DNA of 64,000 nucleotides from Fasciola hepatica (GCA_948099385.1 CANUEZ040000168.1:1241501-1305500); one strand, 5' to 3'. Shown: positions 12,250 through 23,590, counted from the first letter of the stretch. Notes: generated by a model not told the origin, from the sequence alone. A program made the numbers and translations.

Positions 12250-13209
12250 GGGTCTTAACTTACCATGAGCATATGCGCAGAGAAGTAAAGCCTAGTTACT
12301 AAGGAATGGTAATCCGTGTGGCGAGGCTTCGGTGTACGGGGAAGGAGCAAAAAACGCAGGATGGGACGGCTGAGTTCTAGCCTGAGCCATGAATTAAGTG
12401 AGAGCGAGCATCCATCGCTAAAGGACGGAACGGTTGTATTTATGTATATGCAAATTATGTTGTAAAATGGCACAATCTAGTTAGGAAGGGGGACAAGTGA
12501 GTGGAGCATACCCAAGGTATATATATGTATATATGTACATATATGTACATATATATATATTTATGTATATGTATATAAATATATATTGCTGTATACGTGG
12601 GTGCGATCATCGGACGGGTCATGCGAAAGCGGTCGGACGCAAAAGGCTGTGGCAAGGAAAGTGAGATAGAGAGACGCAGTCTGGGTATAGCCCAGCTGAG
12701 GATCAATGGTTAACGGAAAGAAGAACAAAAGTTAAGCACGGGCTCATCGGTGCAGCGGATCCCTAAGGCACACTGAGGCCATGAAACGTGAGACTAAAAG
12801 GGAAACGCCTAAGTGTGGCTAAAACGTTCAGTGGGAAAGTTAGTATTTCGCCTAGAGTGGTCATTGAGCAGGAGTAAAGACCAAGTCCTGCAGGAAATTA
12901 CAGAAGAACCTTAGCTGGGGGATAGGGTGGGAGCAGAAATGGTAACGTCATAACTGGGTGTTGAGTTCAGTTAGTGAGTCACGCCAAGTGAGATGAATCA
13001 GACTGGATTTTCCAGTTCAAAATAGCAGAGGTGGTGAGGGAAGTAAATGTGGTGGGACGTGGTGCGGAAGAGAGCCATTGTAAGCTAAGAGATATCGAGG
13101 AGCGTTGAGTTACTCACCATGCTTGTGTTAATAACTGTAGGACAGTAGTGAGTATATATATACATGTACATATATATATATATTTGTATATACAAATATT
13201 GTATGTAAG

Positions 13210-13263
<54 letters not shown>

Positions 13264-13623
13264 GCCGACCAGGGGTTGGATACTGGAGCAGTTTTTATAG
13301 CATTGTTGGGGTTGGTTTCAGGGCCGCAGACGCGATATAACTGAATAAAGTTAATTAATCGTGGAGCGGGTGAGACATATTGACAACCTGTGTGGAGTAA
13401 TACGGTGGTCTCTATAAATGCGAGCGCATCTGAAAGGATCTATTTCAAAGTTGAATTGGCAGGATCCTATTAGTTGGTATGGAAAAACAGTTAGTGGACG
13501 CAGACATGCTTACATATTTCGATGGTGAATTCTAGGAGCAGCGGTCAAACAAAGCAATCAGAATTTTAAAAGCGGTGAGGTTATTTCGGAAGGTAAGGTA
13601 AAGTGAGAAAGCAGAGCAGTGGT
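12250..13623 (-). other. 3' non-coding region of the CR1-like LINE, with TA-rich microsatellites
   Basis: It lies directly downstream (minus strand) of ORF2. The stretch at about 12600-12740 aligns by eye with 27180-27290 in the left arm (mirror about 48560-48670), where it again follows CR1 ORF2 remnants, so it travels with that element. It contains imperfect TATA/TACATA arrays at about 12519-12592 and 13154-13260. The last of these ends in a long pure (AT)n run. Confidence 0.55.
13154..13260. repeat. (TA)n / (TACATA)n microsatellite
   Basis: About 107 bp of alternating TA with scattered C and G, becoming pure AT over the last 40 or so bases. Length is likely to vary between individuals. 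Confidence 0.9.
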
Positions 13624-16464
13624 TTAAAAGTCGAGGCCTATCTCGTAAGCTTGACTTTCGGTCCCGTGAACGTTGAATAAGCGCGAAACAGTTGCGACAG
13701 AAAGGAATTTATCAATAGCATGCACGAGTGCATACTTTGACCGAGAAGATCTGATGTGCAAGGGAAGTTTATTCCAGATTCTGGAGTACGCGAAGAGAAA
13801 GAACTTAGAGCGTAGAACAGTCCTCGCGGAGGGTGTGGTAATAGTATACTGTCTATTACGGAGTGAATATCCAGTATCCGAGGAGAAGCACGACTGGTTG
13901 GAGGAATAGGACTGCTTAGTCAATAGCTTATACAAAAATATCAAATTTAGCTTGATGCGACGAAGCCATAGTGATTCGATTTTGAGAGATAAGCGTTGTT
14001 CCCTGTAGTTTAAGTTGGACGACCAACCAATAGGCTGTTTTGTGAATCTTCTTTGAATACATTCGATAATAATCCTGTCGGATTTTCTCATGCTAATGAA
14101 GATTAGGGGACAATATTCGAGAAGTGGCCTGGCATGTACTTTATACATGTGGAGAATGCTCTGCCTAAGCTGAAAGGATCTGAACAGAAGACCAAGACAC
14201 TTTTTAGCCCTCGCCGTTTGGAGGACAGCATGTTCCGAGAAGTTGAAAGAGCAAGAATAACTTAAGCCAAGGTCTCTTACTAAGGGCTGGCTGTCGATGG
14301 GTGAACCGCCAATGCATAAAGAACCAGGAGGAACCTGGCATTTGTAAGTAAGGAAAATACACTTGTCGGCGGAGAATTTCATCGCCCAGGTTGAGCACCA
14401 TTCATCAAGAGCGGCTAAATCAGCAGAGATTTTAGGGATAGTAGTACTGAGGTTGCCAAGCGAAAAAGTGTAGACTATCTTAATGTCGTCCGCGAACAAA
14501 AACGGCGTGCAATTAAGTATTGTCGGAAGCATATCATTTATATATAGGAGGAAAAGCAGGGGGCCCAAAACACTGCCCTGAATAACACCGCTAGTAACAG
14601 GCTTAGGATTAGAGGTGTGCCCGTTAATTAAGACGACCCGTGAACGATGAGATAAGTAAGACTAGAACCAAGAAAGAAGTGGATCGACAATCCCAAATGA
14701 CCGTAGCTTTGTTAAAAGGTGGGGGTGAGGTACACGATCAAATGCCTTGGATAAATCAAGATAAAGAACAACAAGAGATTTCCCGCTTTCAGCAGAGCCG
14801 GTGACGAGATTCAGAAAATCATACTGACAAGTCATGCAGGACCGTGAACGGAGGAACCCATGTTGGTTGTGATTATTAAGACTGAGGCTTAATAAATAGC
14901 TAATAATATTATCTTTACCTATTTTTTCCATTATTCTGGATAGGATGGGGGTATGGCTTATGGAGCGATAATTGGATACCTCATGTAAAGGTCCTTTTTT
15001 ATAAATGGGAACGATTACCGAGCGCTTCCAGTTAGCAGGTAAGGTGATACCATTAAGTGAAAGAGTGAAAAGGTTAAGCAACAACAGGGGGAGATCCGGT
15101 CTACCATTGACGAGTGCAATTGGTGGTAAGCCATCGGGGCCTAATCGAGGGGAGGGTTTGCTATTGGATAGTAGCTTAGAAATACTCCTGGCATCGAAGG
15201 ATATCGTAGAAAGGACAGAGTCGGTAAGTGGTGAACATGGGGGCGGGGCAATGACAGTAGCTGGAGCCGTGGCTGAAGCAAAGGATTCATTGAAGGCTTC
15301 GGCTATACAAGGTGGGGAGGTGAAAGATGAGTTATTATCCAGAACCAGAAGTTGGAATTCGGCCCTAACATCAGCGTTTCTAGACTTATGCAACATAGAA
15401 AGAAGTTGCGACTTGTTAGGATGACTCAAAGCCTTAGCTTCTTGGTCACGAAGTCGCGTATTATCTTGTCGTTGAATAAGTGCGGAGAGGCGGTTTAGAC
15501 GAATAAAAAGTGAAAAGTCGTTGGAATTATGTAGTTGTTTGAGACGTTTATGGTACTTCTCATGGAGTGGTGAGACAGGCGACCTCTTTTTAGGTACAGC
15601 CAGGGCAGTATTGGACAATTTTTCCAGACAATCGGAAAAGAAGGAGTAGAAAATATCCGCAGCATGCTGAGGGTCCTGGGTGAGGAAATAATCACCCCAG
15701 TCTTTCTGCCGAATAAGCGTGACTAGCAAGGCCCAATTTCTGCATAGGAATGTATTGATGGAGGGGTGTGCGGGATTAGGTGGGCCACTAAGAAGCAGAT
15801 GGCAGATAGCCATTTTATGGTCACTACCGGGGAAATTTCGTGTTATGGTCACGTCGATGAGAGGCATGTTATGAGTAAATACCAGATCTAGTATGTTCCC
15901 ATTTCTGGTAGGTTCGACATGTTGTATCCAGCCACCAAGATGAATGCTAGTAATCAGGTCCATAAGATTGGGAGGAGCCGAGAGGGTGGGCCAACAGATG
16001 TGAGGGAGATTAAAGTCACCCGCAATAAGCTTGGTTCCAGAAGGAAGCAAAGAGATGTATTCGAAAGACTTAATGAGAAGTGGAAACAAGGAACTGGGGG
16101 AATTTGGTGATCGATACACGCAGCCAACGTGAAGAACAGTGGTTTGGAGGTTCATAGTGAACCAGAGAGAATCGGGAATAGAATCGAGTGCCGTATGTAA
16201 AAGAGGGGTCGTTTTGTAGACTTTCTTGACGTAGGCTAGGCATCCACCACCACGCCGGTTCGGTCTGTCGGTCCTCAGAAGACTGTACCCTACCAAAGAT
16301 ACTTGATCATTGGGAGTGCTTTCAGAAAGCCAAGATTCCGTTATTAAGATAATGTCGTAATTATTTGTAAGGACACATTTTTTTAGGTGCGGGAGTTTGT
16401 CAAGAATAGAACACGAGTTGAATAAGGCTAGAGATATACCATTTGTGGGAGTTGGCATAGGCAC
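13624..16464 (-). pseudogene. CR1-like LINE ORF2 (endonuclease-RT), interrupted by one stop codon
   Basis: The minus-strand frame runs 947 codons from the ATG at 16464 to the stop at 13624. A single in-frame TAG at 14662-14664 breaks it after LLSWF, and the frame continues unchanged behind it. Residues about 8-235 are an APE-type endonuclease: SLALFNSCSILDKL, IILITESWL, LIAGDFNLPHICW, RNGNILDLVFTH and the catalytic SDHK. The RT follows: IVPIYKKG, YRSIS, LYLDLSKAFDRVPHPHLL, then after the stop GPLLFLLYINDM and FLFADDIK, then the thumb and C-terminal region. Nearby GAG-to-TAG change would explain the stop. With only this lesion visible, the insertion is fairly young. LINE ORF2 proteins nick DNA and copy their own RNA at the target. 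Confidence 0.9.
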
Positions 16465-17678
16465 ATCAGGGGGTGGTGTAATTTGGAAGGAGGCAGGCTA
16501 TCGCGATTGGAAGGGGCGGAGATAAGGGTCAAAGGGGAATATGTTGATGTTGAGGCTAGTGGAGGTTCAGATAGGGTGGCTTCCAGCAAAGCTGGATTAA
16601 ATGTTGCAGTGAGAGGGACTGCTGAGGGGTAGAGCGACCGGGCATCAACGGAGGGGGAAACATCGGAGCAAAGGGAAAAACCTGTGGGGTTTGGCGGGTC
16701 GATATCAGACAGGGGTGATTAATGGCAGTCGAGAAATACCGGCCAGTCGGAATCGAGTATTGGCTGAAGGGGGGTGCAGGGGGCAGGGTTGAAAATGTGT
16801 GAGGAATAGGGGTGTAGGGTGGTAGATTAAGCTACACATTGTGGGAGGGGTAACTCAAGTTGGGTGGAACACCAAATATTGAGCATTCAATAGCGGGAGC
16901 AGTAGAGATAGTTGTCAGGTGAGAAGTACGACGTGAGGCAGATTGGACGGCGTGTGGGGGCGTATTTTGGTATCGACAGGCAGTGAGCACGGTGAATTTG
17001 TAGGGATCACCGATGCATTGGAGCAAGGGGTATTTTCTAAGGTCGAAACCTTATTCGGTGAATTAAGGCGAGTTGATTTAAGAGGAGGCAGTTGAATGAG
17101 GGAGGGGTTTGTGAGAGGAATGCGAAGACTGTTAGACCTATTCCTCTGGACGGCGAGTGGTTTATCACTGGAGGGAACAGAGGGCGAGTTAGAGTTCGGG
17201 GTGTATCCAACAGGCGATGAGGTGGGAGAGCGAGACAATAGTTGGCGTCTATACTGGGTGGCAGTAAAAGGGGAGAAGCGGAAATGTCTAGATCAACAGT
17301 AATGGGATTAGATTTTAAAGAGTTCAGTAAGGGAGCAGATGAGGAGGCAGTGGGCGGTTGTGAAGAGGCAGGAGGCGCGTGTGGGGATAAAGCAGTGGGG
17401 ACTTGAGAAGGAGCTGTGGAGCGACCATCCGTCTGTGTCGAAGGCTCAGAACTATCAGGCGTCGTTCTAGTGGGGAAAGCCGAAGGAGATCTGGTAATTT
17501 CCCTTTGAAGTGGGGTTTTATCTTCGGCTATTTTTACGTTTTTATAAGGAGACTTAGAAGCTATAGTGTAAAGCATTTTTATGAATTCTTTGTCAGACAG
17601 ATCACTGCAAATCGCATAAGAATCGGACAGTTGAAGCGCTGAACGCGCTTACGCAACCTTGTTATTTGACAAGGAAGG
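16465..17678 (-). pseudogene. CR1-like LINE ORF1, C-terminal part
   Basis: Upstream of ORF2 the minus strand carries a 179-codon frame (17037-17576) rich in Pro, Ser and Thr. Ahead of it (17580-17678) lies coding-like sequence with an LRKRVQRFNCPIL motif. That part joins in sense to the ORF1 N-terminal piece at 23116-23590 once the Gypsy insertion is removed. At least one frameshift separates the two frames near 17590. ORF1 proteins of such LINEs bind RNA; no enzyme motif is seen. The region 16465-17036 has only short frames, for example 16915-17238. Confidence 0.65.
17675..17678 (+). repeat. Gypsy target-site duplication, left copy (AAGG)
   Basis: The four bases before the 5' LTR read AAGG; the four after the 3' LTR (23116-23119) read GAGG. 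A 4-bp duplication with one substitution fits a Gypsy insertion, and removing the element restores the LINE ORF1 reading frame across the site. Confidence 0.55.
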
Positions 17679-17986
17679 TGTAGCGGTTGCCATCTTCGTT
17701 CATACTTTTACCACGTTTATTGTTTAACTGAACGCTGACTGCCAAGCGCGGTGGCCATTTGACCGTTACTCTTGCGCACGCTCTCACGCACGCTCCCAAA
17801 TACACGCTAACCACTATCTCTCCCAATCGCCTTCTCGTTCTCACGGGTCGTGGAGAATACTGTTCTGGTTAACATATTTGTGCAGTGCCGCACATTAGAG
17901 TAACGTGCAGGTGGTCCACGCAGTACAAAGGACCGAAGCACGCGTTTACTAAGGAAACCGCGAAGTAAGGTCTAATCAACCTTACA
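17679..17986 (+). repeat. Gypsy 5' LTR (308 bp)
   Basis: Starts TGTAGCGG and ends CAACCTTACA, giving TGTA/TACA terminal inverted repeats. Identical in length to the 3' LTR and differing from it at one base. It should hold the promoter and polyadenylation site; I see no clear TATA box. Confidence 0.95.
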
Positions 17987-17988
17987 GT

Positions 17989-18005
17989 TGGTGAGCCCGA
18001 CGTGA
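17989..18005 (+). promoter_or_regulatory. Primer-binding site, tRNA-Trp-like
   Basis: TGGTGAGCCCGACGTGA begins two bases after the 5' LTR. It is complementary to the 3' end of a typical eukaryotic tRNA-Trp (including CCA) with one mismatch. A tRNA-Trp primer is a known property of the CsRn1/Kabuki group. Confidence 0.75.
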
Positions 18006-18245
18006 TCCTCAGGTCACGTGAGTTTCCTTGTTTTCTACCGTCCAAGGTCCCGTCTGCGTACGTTTTTGTGTGTTTATTGTTTCCCTATCTTGATTTTTTT
18101 TCGGTTGGTTTACCAAATAATTTTTTTTTCTTTTTCGTCCAAACATTTTGTGTCTAAATCGTCGTGATTTTGTTTTTCGCGAAGACTGTAGTGCCCCATT
18201 GGTCGTTGATTTCTTTTCCCGTCTGTATTCCATAAAGTAATCGCT

Positions 18246-19046
18246 ATGTCTGCCGAACGGAAATCCTGCTCAGACCCCACCGTTGGGGCGATCACGCTGC
18301 ACATACCGGCATTCACACCTGCTGATCCAGAACTCTGGTTCACGCTGGTCGAGTTAGAATTCGAAAACTGCCGTATAACCAGCGACTCCAGCCGTTTCAG
18401 GTGGGTAGCAGGCCGCCTCCCGCCAGAAGTCACAATGCAAGTAAGGGACGTAATAATCTCTTCCCGAAGCTATGAGGCTTTAAAGGAGGCTGTCATTGCC
18501 CGCACGACCCCAACGCAAGACCAACGTATGCAACAACTTCAAAACGTTGAGCTTGGAAGTAGGAAGCCCTCCGAACTGCTGCGTGAGATGCAGCGCTTGA
18601 GAGGACCGACAATAGGCGAGGACCCGCTCTTGAGGGAACTTTGGCTGCAGCGTTTGCCGCATAACATTCCAGTTTTACTAAGTGCCACGCGCAAATGCTC
18701 GCTGGAGGAAACCGCAGCGATAGCTGATGACATTATGTCGCGATACAGCCCCGCTGTGGCTGGAGCAACCAGGCTCTCCGTTGCAACGGTGCCTGCCTTG
18801 CCAACATCTAAAGACCTCTCGTCAGTTTTGCCTAGAATTGACGCGAGCCTGCAAAGCCTAGCAGTTAGAAGTGGGTCACAGGAGTGGCACAGTGCACGCT
18901 CACCTAGGTTCCATAGTCCGTCATTGCGACGCCGTTTCGTCGGTTCTTCAAAAGAAGGATATTGTAAATACCACAGTCGCTTCGGTGAGGGAGCCAAACG
19001 ATGCGAACGAGGGTGTACGTTTCCCGGTGCTCATCAGGGAAACTAA
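18246..19046 (+). CDS. gag: Gypsy Gag protein (266 aa) with CHCC zinc finger
   Basis: Gag forms the particle that packages the element RNA. The frame starts at the first ATG about 260 nt after the LTR. The body ([20 protein letters not shown] near the start, then a helical region with [20 protein letters not shown] and [19 protein letters not shown]) has the usual capsid look of this lineage. Near the C-terminus, residues 240-257 read C-X2-H-X9-C-X3-C, the unusual CHCC finger that replaces the common CCHC knuckle in CsRn1-like elements. The frame ends at TAA 19044-19046, one codon after a GGGAAAC slippery site, and overlaps pol by 46 nt. Confidence 0.93.
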   Translation: MSAERKSCSDPTVGAITLHIPAFTPADPELWFTLVELEFENCRITSDSSRFRWVAGRLPPEVTMQVRDVIISSRSYEALKEAVIARTTPTQDQRMQQLQNVELGSRKPSELLREMQRLRGPTIGEDPLLRELWLQRLPHNIPVLLSATRKCSLEETAAIADDIMSRYSPAVAGATRLSVATVPALPTSKDLSSVLPRIDASLQSLAVRSGSQEWHSARSPRFHSPSLRRRFVGSSKEGYCKYHSRFGEGAKRCERGCTFPGAHQGN

Positions 19047-22000
19047 ACCCCCGGCCCGTGGTGGCGACCCACGAAGCCGGGTATCAGACCAACAGTCGTC
19101 TTTTGAACGTAAGGGACATTATTTCAAATAACCTATTCCTTGTAGATACCGGTGCCGAAGTGAGCGTCCTCCCCCGAGCGAAAGACGACAGTAGCACACC
19201 GCAGGCCCAAACACTACGCGCTGCCAATGGCACGGCCATCCCAACGTTTGGCCAGCGGTCGCTCACCTTAAACTTGGGTTTAAAGCGTAATTTTCGTTGG
19301 GTATTCATCATCGCCGACGTCCCGTACCCAATTCTAGGCATTGACTTCCTGCAGCACTTTGACTTGTTAGTTGATGCACGGCGCCGCAGAGTGGTGGATC
19401 GTCAGACCACTTTCGCTGTTGCGGGTCATAATTCGCGAGTGAATCACGTCACGCCCTTTTACGTTCAACCACCGGCACACCAACCTTATAGCGAACTCAT
19501 CGCCGCCTACCCGGCCATGTTTCGGCAGGCCGGGCCTCTCCCAGCAGTGACGACCAGTGTCACTCACCATATCGACACTAAGGGACCCCCAGTATTCAGT
19601 AGGCCGCGTCGGTTAGCACCAGACAAGCTTCGTGTTGCACAGGCCGAATTCGAACATATGCTAGAACTGGGTATAATACGCCCTTCTAGTAGCCCTTGGG
19701 CTTCCCCCCTTCATATGGTTCCTAAGGCTAGTGGCGACTGGCGACCCTGTGGTGATTACAGAGCGCTTAACAAAGTCACCGTCCCGGACCGATACCCGAT
19801 TCCCCATATACAGGATCTTACTTCGTCTTTATCAGGTTGCTCCATCTTCAGCCGTATCGATTTAGTTCGTGCGTACAACCAGCTCCCGGTAGCAGAGGCC
19901 GATATCCCTAAAACTGCCGTCACTACACCTTTCGGGCTGTTCGAGTTTTTGCGAATGCCGTTTGGACTCAGCAATGCAGCCCAGACCTTTCAACGGTTCA
20001 TGCACGAGGCAACTCGTGGTTTGGAAAATGTCCACGTATACCTGGATGATATTTTGGTGGCGAGTTCTTCAGAGCAAGAGCACGCTACGCACTTACGAGC
20101 ACTTTTCGAACGCCTTAGCCAGCACGGCGTTACGATCAATATCGCGAAATGCGAATTAGGCCGGTCTGATATCACTTTCATAGGACATTCTATTTCATCC
20201 TCGGGTATCCGCCCTCTGTCAGATAAAGTTTCCGCTATTCGCGACTACCCTGAACCCCAATCTTTTCGCCAGTTGCGTCAGTTTGCCGGCCTGGTGAATT
20301 TCTACCGCCGATTTATTCCTCACTGTGCGGAAATGATGCAACCCCTCACCGACCTGTTGCGCGGAGGTAAGCGGAAGTTCGTGTTTCCCGACACGGCACA
20401 GGCCGCATTCGCCTTGGTCAAAGATGCTGTCGCCAACACAGCACTCCTGACACACCCCGACCCTTTGGCTCCTATTTCGGTAGTGACGGATGCCTCGGAC
20501 ACAGCGGTTGGAGCAGTACTGCAACAGTTCGTAGATGACTCTTGGCAACCTTTAGCATTCTTCTCCAAGCGCCTACAACCCGCGGAATCAAGGTACAGCA
20601 CGTTCGGTAGAGAGTTATTAGCCATCTACTTGGGAATCCGTCATTTTCGACATGCACTCGAAGGCCGTTCGTTCACGGTGTTTACAGACCACAAGCCTTT
20701 GGTTTACGCACTGAAGTCAGCTTCGGATCGATACTCACCACGCGAGATTTGCCACTTAGACTTTGTCTCACAGTTTACAGTGGACATACGACACGTCTCT
20801 GGGGTACTTAATCCCGTCGCAGACGCCTTATCGCGCGTACATCAACTAAGTCTGTCACAAACGCCTAACATCAATTTGGACGCAATGGCACAGGCTCAAA
20901 CTATGGACCCTGACATCGAACGACTTCGGCAAAACGGTTCTTTGAGTTTAACCACAGTGCCTATCCCAGCTTCCCAGAATACCATCGTGTGCGATGTGTC
21001 GCAAGGTCGCCCTAGGCCAGTAGTTCCTGCTGCCCACCGTTATCCTACGTTCCTGACACTCCATAATCTGGCTCATCCGGGTGTGACTGCCTCGGTGAAA
21101 CTGATAACTGAGCGTTTTGTTTGGCACAATGTCAAACGAGATGTCCGTCAATGGGCTCGTGCTTGTCTGCAGTGTCAACGTGTTAAGACCCATAGGCACA
21201 CTAAGGCGGCGTTAGCCAGGTTCCCAGAACCTGAAACACGTTTTCATCATGTGCACGTCGACCTCGTAAGACCACTCCCACCTTCGCTTGGGTACGTTTA
21301 CATACTCACATGCGTGGATCGTTTTACTCGCTGGCCGCAGGCCATCCCTATCCCTCGTCCCACCTCGGAAGAGGCCGCGAAAGCTTTTCTGACCGGTTGG
21401 GTTAGTCATTTCGGTTGCCCGGCAATAGTGACCACCGATCGCGGTCCACACTTTGACGGCGCTTTCGGCAGCCTACTCGCTACGCTCGGTTGCCAACACG
21501 TTAAGACGACAGCTTACCACCCTCAGGCCAATGGTATGGTTGAGCGTTTCCACCGGCAATTAAAAGCCGCCCTTCGAGCAAACGGTAACCCCCTTTGGAG
21601 TGAAACACTACCATTAGCACTCTTAAGCCTGCGTAGTACCGTTAAGGAGGAGTTACACACAACACCGGCCGTACTAGTATATGGCTGTACACTTCGTCTG
21701 ACTGGGGAGTTGGTAGCCCCCTCACCAACCGTGCCTTTCGACTACGGTGACTATGCTCAGCGCCTTACGCAGCACATGCGAGTGCTCAAGGCCAGTCCGC
21801 CGCGTGAACAACAGTCTACAAGTTATGTCCCAACTGCGTTAGGAACCGCTACCCATGTATTCCTTCGCGTCGATGGCGTTCGATCACCACTACAAGCGCC
21901 ATACACTGGCCCGTTTCGGGTGATAAAACGTAGGGCAAAAACATTTGTCATAGATATCAACGGACGACACGACACCGTATCTATCGATCGTCTCAAACCT

Positions 22001-22234
22001 GCCGTCATTGAGTGCAAGCCGCTCGGCCAATTTACGCCCACTCAAGTCGCTCAGTCACCCGCATCGAGCGAGTTATCACTCGAATCACCCCCAATTACGC
22101 CTAGTGAGGACTCGGCAGCTAGTCCATCAGATTCTCCAACCGCACCCGCAACGCGAAGTAGCCGTCGCGGTCGCCAACTACGAAATCCCGTCCGCTTCGC
22201 CGATTTCGTGACGATTTTTACAACCGACTGTTAG
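19001..22234 (+). CDS. pol: Gypsy Pol polyprotein: protease, RT, RNase H, integrase
   Basis: About 1077 codons, in the -1 frame relative to gag. The nominal ATG at 19001 is probably not used; entry by frameshift at 19037-19043 is more likely. Domains in order: aspartic protease ([15 protein letters not shown] at residues 49-51); reverse transcriptase, with YLDD at about 347-350; RNase H ([16 protein letters not shown] near 494, then [11 protein letters not shown] near 562); integrase with an HHCC zinc region (HNLAHPGV ... CLQCQRVK, from about 688) and a DDE core ([29 protein letters not shown]); then a GPY/F-like module ([10 protein letters not shown] near 967). No chromodomain is evident. 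The order RT-RNase H-integrase is that of Ty3/Gypsy. No stop or frameshift is seen, so the protein may be functional. Confidence 0.95.
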   Translation: MRTRVYVSRCSSGKLNPRPVVATHEAGYQTNSRLLNVRDIISNNLFLVDTGAEVSVLPRAKDDSSTPQAQTLRAANGTAIPTFGQRSLTLNLGLKRNFRWVFIIADVPYPILGIDFLQHFDLLVDARRRRVVDRQTTFAVAGHNSRVNHVTPFYVQPPAHQPYSELIAAYPAMFRQAGPLPAVTTSVTHHIDTKGPPVFSRPRRLAPDKLRVAQAEFEHMLELGIIRPSSSPWASPLHMVPKASGDWRPCGDYRALNKVTVPDRYPIPHIQDLTSSLSGCSIFSRIDLVRAYNQLPVAEADIPKTAVTTPFGLFEFLRMPFGLSNAAQTFQRFMHEATRGLENVHVYLDDILVASSSEQEHATHLRALFERLSQHGVTINIAKCELGRSDITFIGHSISSSGIRPLSDKVSAIRDYPEPQSFRQLRQFAGLVNFYRRFIPHCAEMMQPLTDLLRGGKRKFVFPDTAQAAFALVKDAVANTALLTHPDPLAPISVVTDASDTAVGAVLQQFVDDSWQPLAFFSKRLQPAESRYSTFGRELLAIYLGIRHFRHALEGRSFTVFTDHKPLVYALKSASDRYSPREICHLDFVSQFTVDIRHVSGVLNPVADALSRVHQLSLSQTPNINLDAMAQAQTMDPDIERLRQNGSLSLTTVPIPASQNTIVCDVSQGRPRPVVPAAHRYPTFLTLHNLAHPGVTASVKLITERFVWHNVKRDVRQWARACLQCQRVKTHRHTKAALARFPEPETRFHHVHVDLVRPLPPSLGYVYILTCVDRFTRWPQAIPIPRPTSEEAAKAFLTGWVSHFGCPAIVTTDRGPHFDGAFGSLLATLGCQHVKTTAYHPQANGMVERFHRQLKAALRANGNPLWSETLPLALLSLRSTVKEELHTTPAVLVYGCTLRLTGELVAPSPTVPFDYGDYAQRLTQHMRVLKASPPREQQSTSYVPTALGTATHVFLRVDGVRSPLQAPYTGPFRVIKRRAKTFVIDINGRHDTVSIDRLKPAVIECKPLGQFTPTQVAQSPASSELSLESPPITPSEDSAASPSDSPTAPATRSSRRGRQLRNPVRFADFVTIFTTDC
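19037..19081 (+). promoter_or_regulatory. Programmed -1 frameshift signal at the gag-pol overlap
   Basis: GGGAAAC at 19037-19043 lies in the Gag frame as G GGA AAC, directly before the Gag stop TAA. Slipping back one base gives GGG AAA CTA, which is the Pol frame. After a 6-nt spacer, CCCGGC (19050-19055) can pair with GCCGGG (19076-19081), and inside it CGTGG (19057-19061) with CCACG (19069-19073). Heptamer, spacer and stem match the standard -1 frameshift layout. Function is inferred from layout. Confidence 0.8.
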
Positions 22235-22807
22235 CAATAAGTTGGGAAGTTCGCCATGGATTTACCAAACAACAGACCCGTGAAATTACAATCGGTAGTT
22301 ATGATTTCATTTTCTTCTGGTCTCCTAGCGACTACAACAACACCGAACATCGTTTGTGTGTTGTTATTACGGTCCAACATCCGCCGGCGCCCTCAGGCGC
22401 TATTTTGTTCCAGTTTACCTTGCCCTCTCTCAGACGGATCTAACAAGTCACATTGGCTTCATCCGTAGCCTGGCTGACTCCCGTGCACGTTCAAGGAGCC
22501 AACCGCTCACTGGACAACGGGACGATTGTTCAGCCTGGCACTGGAGATGGCAACTGGACGCCTTTTTGGATGGACCTGACGAGGCATTTTCCGGCTTGCA
22601 TTCGTATGAGACCCGCGGGCGCCAAAACACAGTTGGACCCACGCACATCGGATCTCGAGAGTGCAGGCACCGGTAAACTCATCAGCAGTCGTTCGACGTC
22701 AACAACAATATAACGGAGAAGCTATGAGGAGTTCCTGGACAACCAATAATTTCGGCTTACCATCACGATCGAAGCCCAACTCCGTCGGACTTCTAGGAGG
22801 AGGCCCC
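22235..22807 (+). other. Gypsy 3' non-coding region with polypurine tract
   Basis: The 570 bp between the pol stop and the 3' LTR hold no recognisable frame. A purine-rich run, TAGGAGGAGG followed by CCCC, ends at 22807 directly before the LTR and is the likely plus-strand primer. Confidence 0.7.
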
Positions 22808-23115
22808 TGTAGCGGTTGCCATCTTCGTTCCTACTTTTACCACGTTTATTGTTTAACTGAACGCTGACTGCCAAGCGCGGTGGCCATTTGACCGTTACTC
22901 TTGCGCACGCTCTCACGCACGCTCCCAAATACACGCTAACCACTATCTCTCCCAATCGCCTTCTCGTTCTCACGGGTCGTGGAGAATACTGTTCTGGTTA
23001 ACATATTTGTGCAGTGCCGCACATTAGAGTAACGTGCAGGTGGTCCACGCAGTACAAAGGACCGAAGCACGCGTTTACTAAGGAAACCGCGAAGTAAGGT
23101 CTAATCAACCTTACA
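22808..23115 (+). repeat. Gypsy 3' LTR (308 bp)
   Basis: Same start (TGTAGCGG), end (CTTACA) and length as the 5' LTR, one base different. It is followed by GAGG, the right copy of the probable target duplication. Confidence 0.95.
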
Positions 23116-23590
23116 GAGGTGGGCCATACCACATGCATTCGACAGTGTGTGTTTGACATGCTCCAGAGGTATTCTCTCTGGGACATTAAACACGACTGCA
23201 TTACGAGAGTTCCTCACTCCTATGAGAACTTCGGATGCAACAGAGTCGATGAGGCGGCCCGCAGCTGTCAGGTTTTGTAAGGTGGAATTTTCGATGCTTT
23301 CAGTGATGCACAGTAAGGGGGCGAGTTTAGATATCGTATCTTCCAAATTCAGAAGCTGAGACTTTATATCTGAAATACTTCGGTCTAGAATAGCTGTTCT
23401 TTCCGTCGCCAAGCCTACAGAGTCACAGAGGTCAACCGAACATTATTTTAAGGCCACGGGAGTTTGAAGAAGCCTATTTTTTCTAGTAACCGGGGTATGA
23501 GTGGACGGGGTAGTATTGCAAGTCTTCTTTGCTACACGTGGCACTTTGAAATATCGAAAAGTTGCTGTGACTGAGGTGGAAAAGTAACGG
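23116..23590 (-). pseudogene. CR1-like LINE ORF1, N-terminal part
   Basis: On the minus strand the frame reads VAKKTCNTTPSTHTP, one stop (TAA at 23443-23445), then SVGLATERTAILDRSISDIK, LLNLEDTISKL and finally SRNAVVFNVPERIPLEHVKH. Ser/Thr-rich tail, a helical coiled-coil-like segment, then an FNVPE block are common in ORF1 of CR1/Jockey-type LINEs. The frame is cut at 23116 by the Gypsy insertion and resumes at 17678. No initiating ATG is obvious, so the true 5' end may lie a little higher. Confidence 0.65.

Larger units (their letters stand above)
17679..23115 (+). mobile_element. Apparently intact CsRn1-type Gypsy LTR retrotransposon, 5.4 kb
   Basis: Complete structure: 308-bp LTRs at both ends, a primer site next to the 5' LTR, overlapping gag and pol with no internal stop, a polypurine tract, and the 3' LTR. 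The LTRs differ at one position that I can see (A in the 5' copy, C in the 3' copy, about 28 bases in), so insertion is recent. The CHCC Gag finger and tRNA-Trp-like primer site are the known marks of the CsRn1/Kabuki lineage first described from a liver fluke. The element sits inside ORF1 of the CR1-like LINE, in the opposite orientation, and is therefore younger than it. Confidence 0.93.

Noticed and set aside
18539..18997. 152-codon minus-strand frame opposite Gypsy gag
   Set aside because: Antisense shadow of a well supported coding frame, without recognisable motifs.
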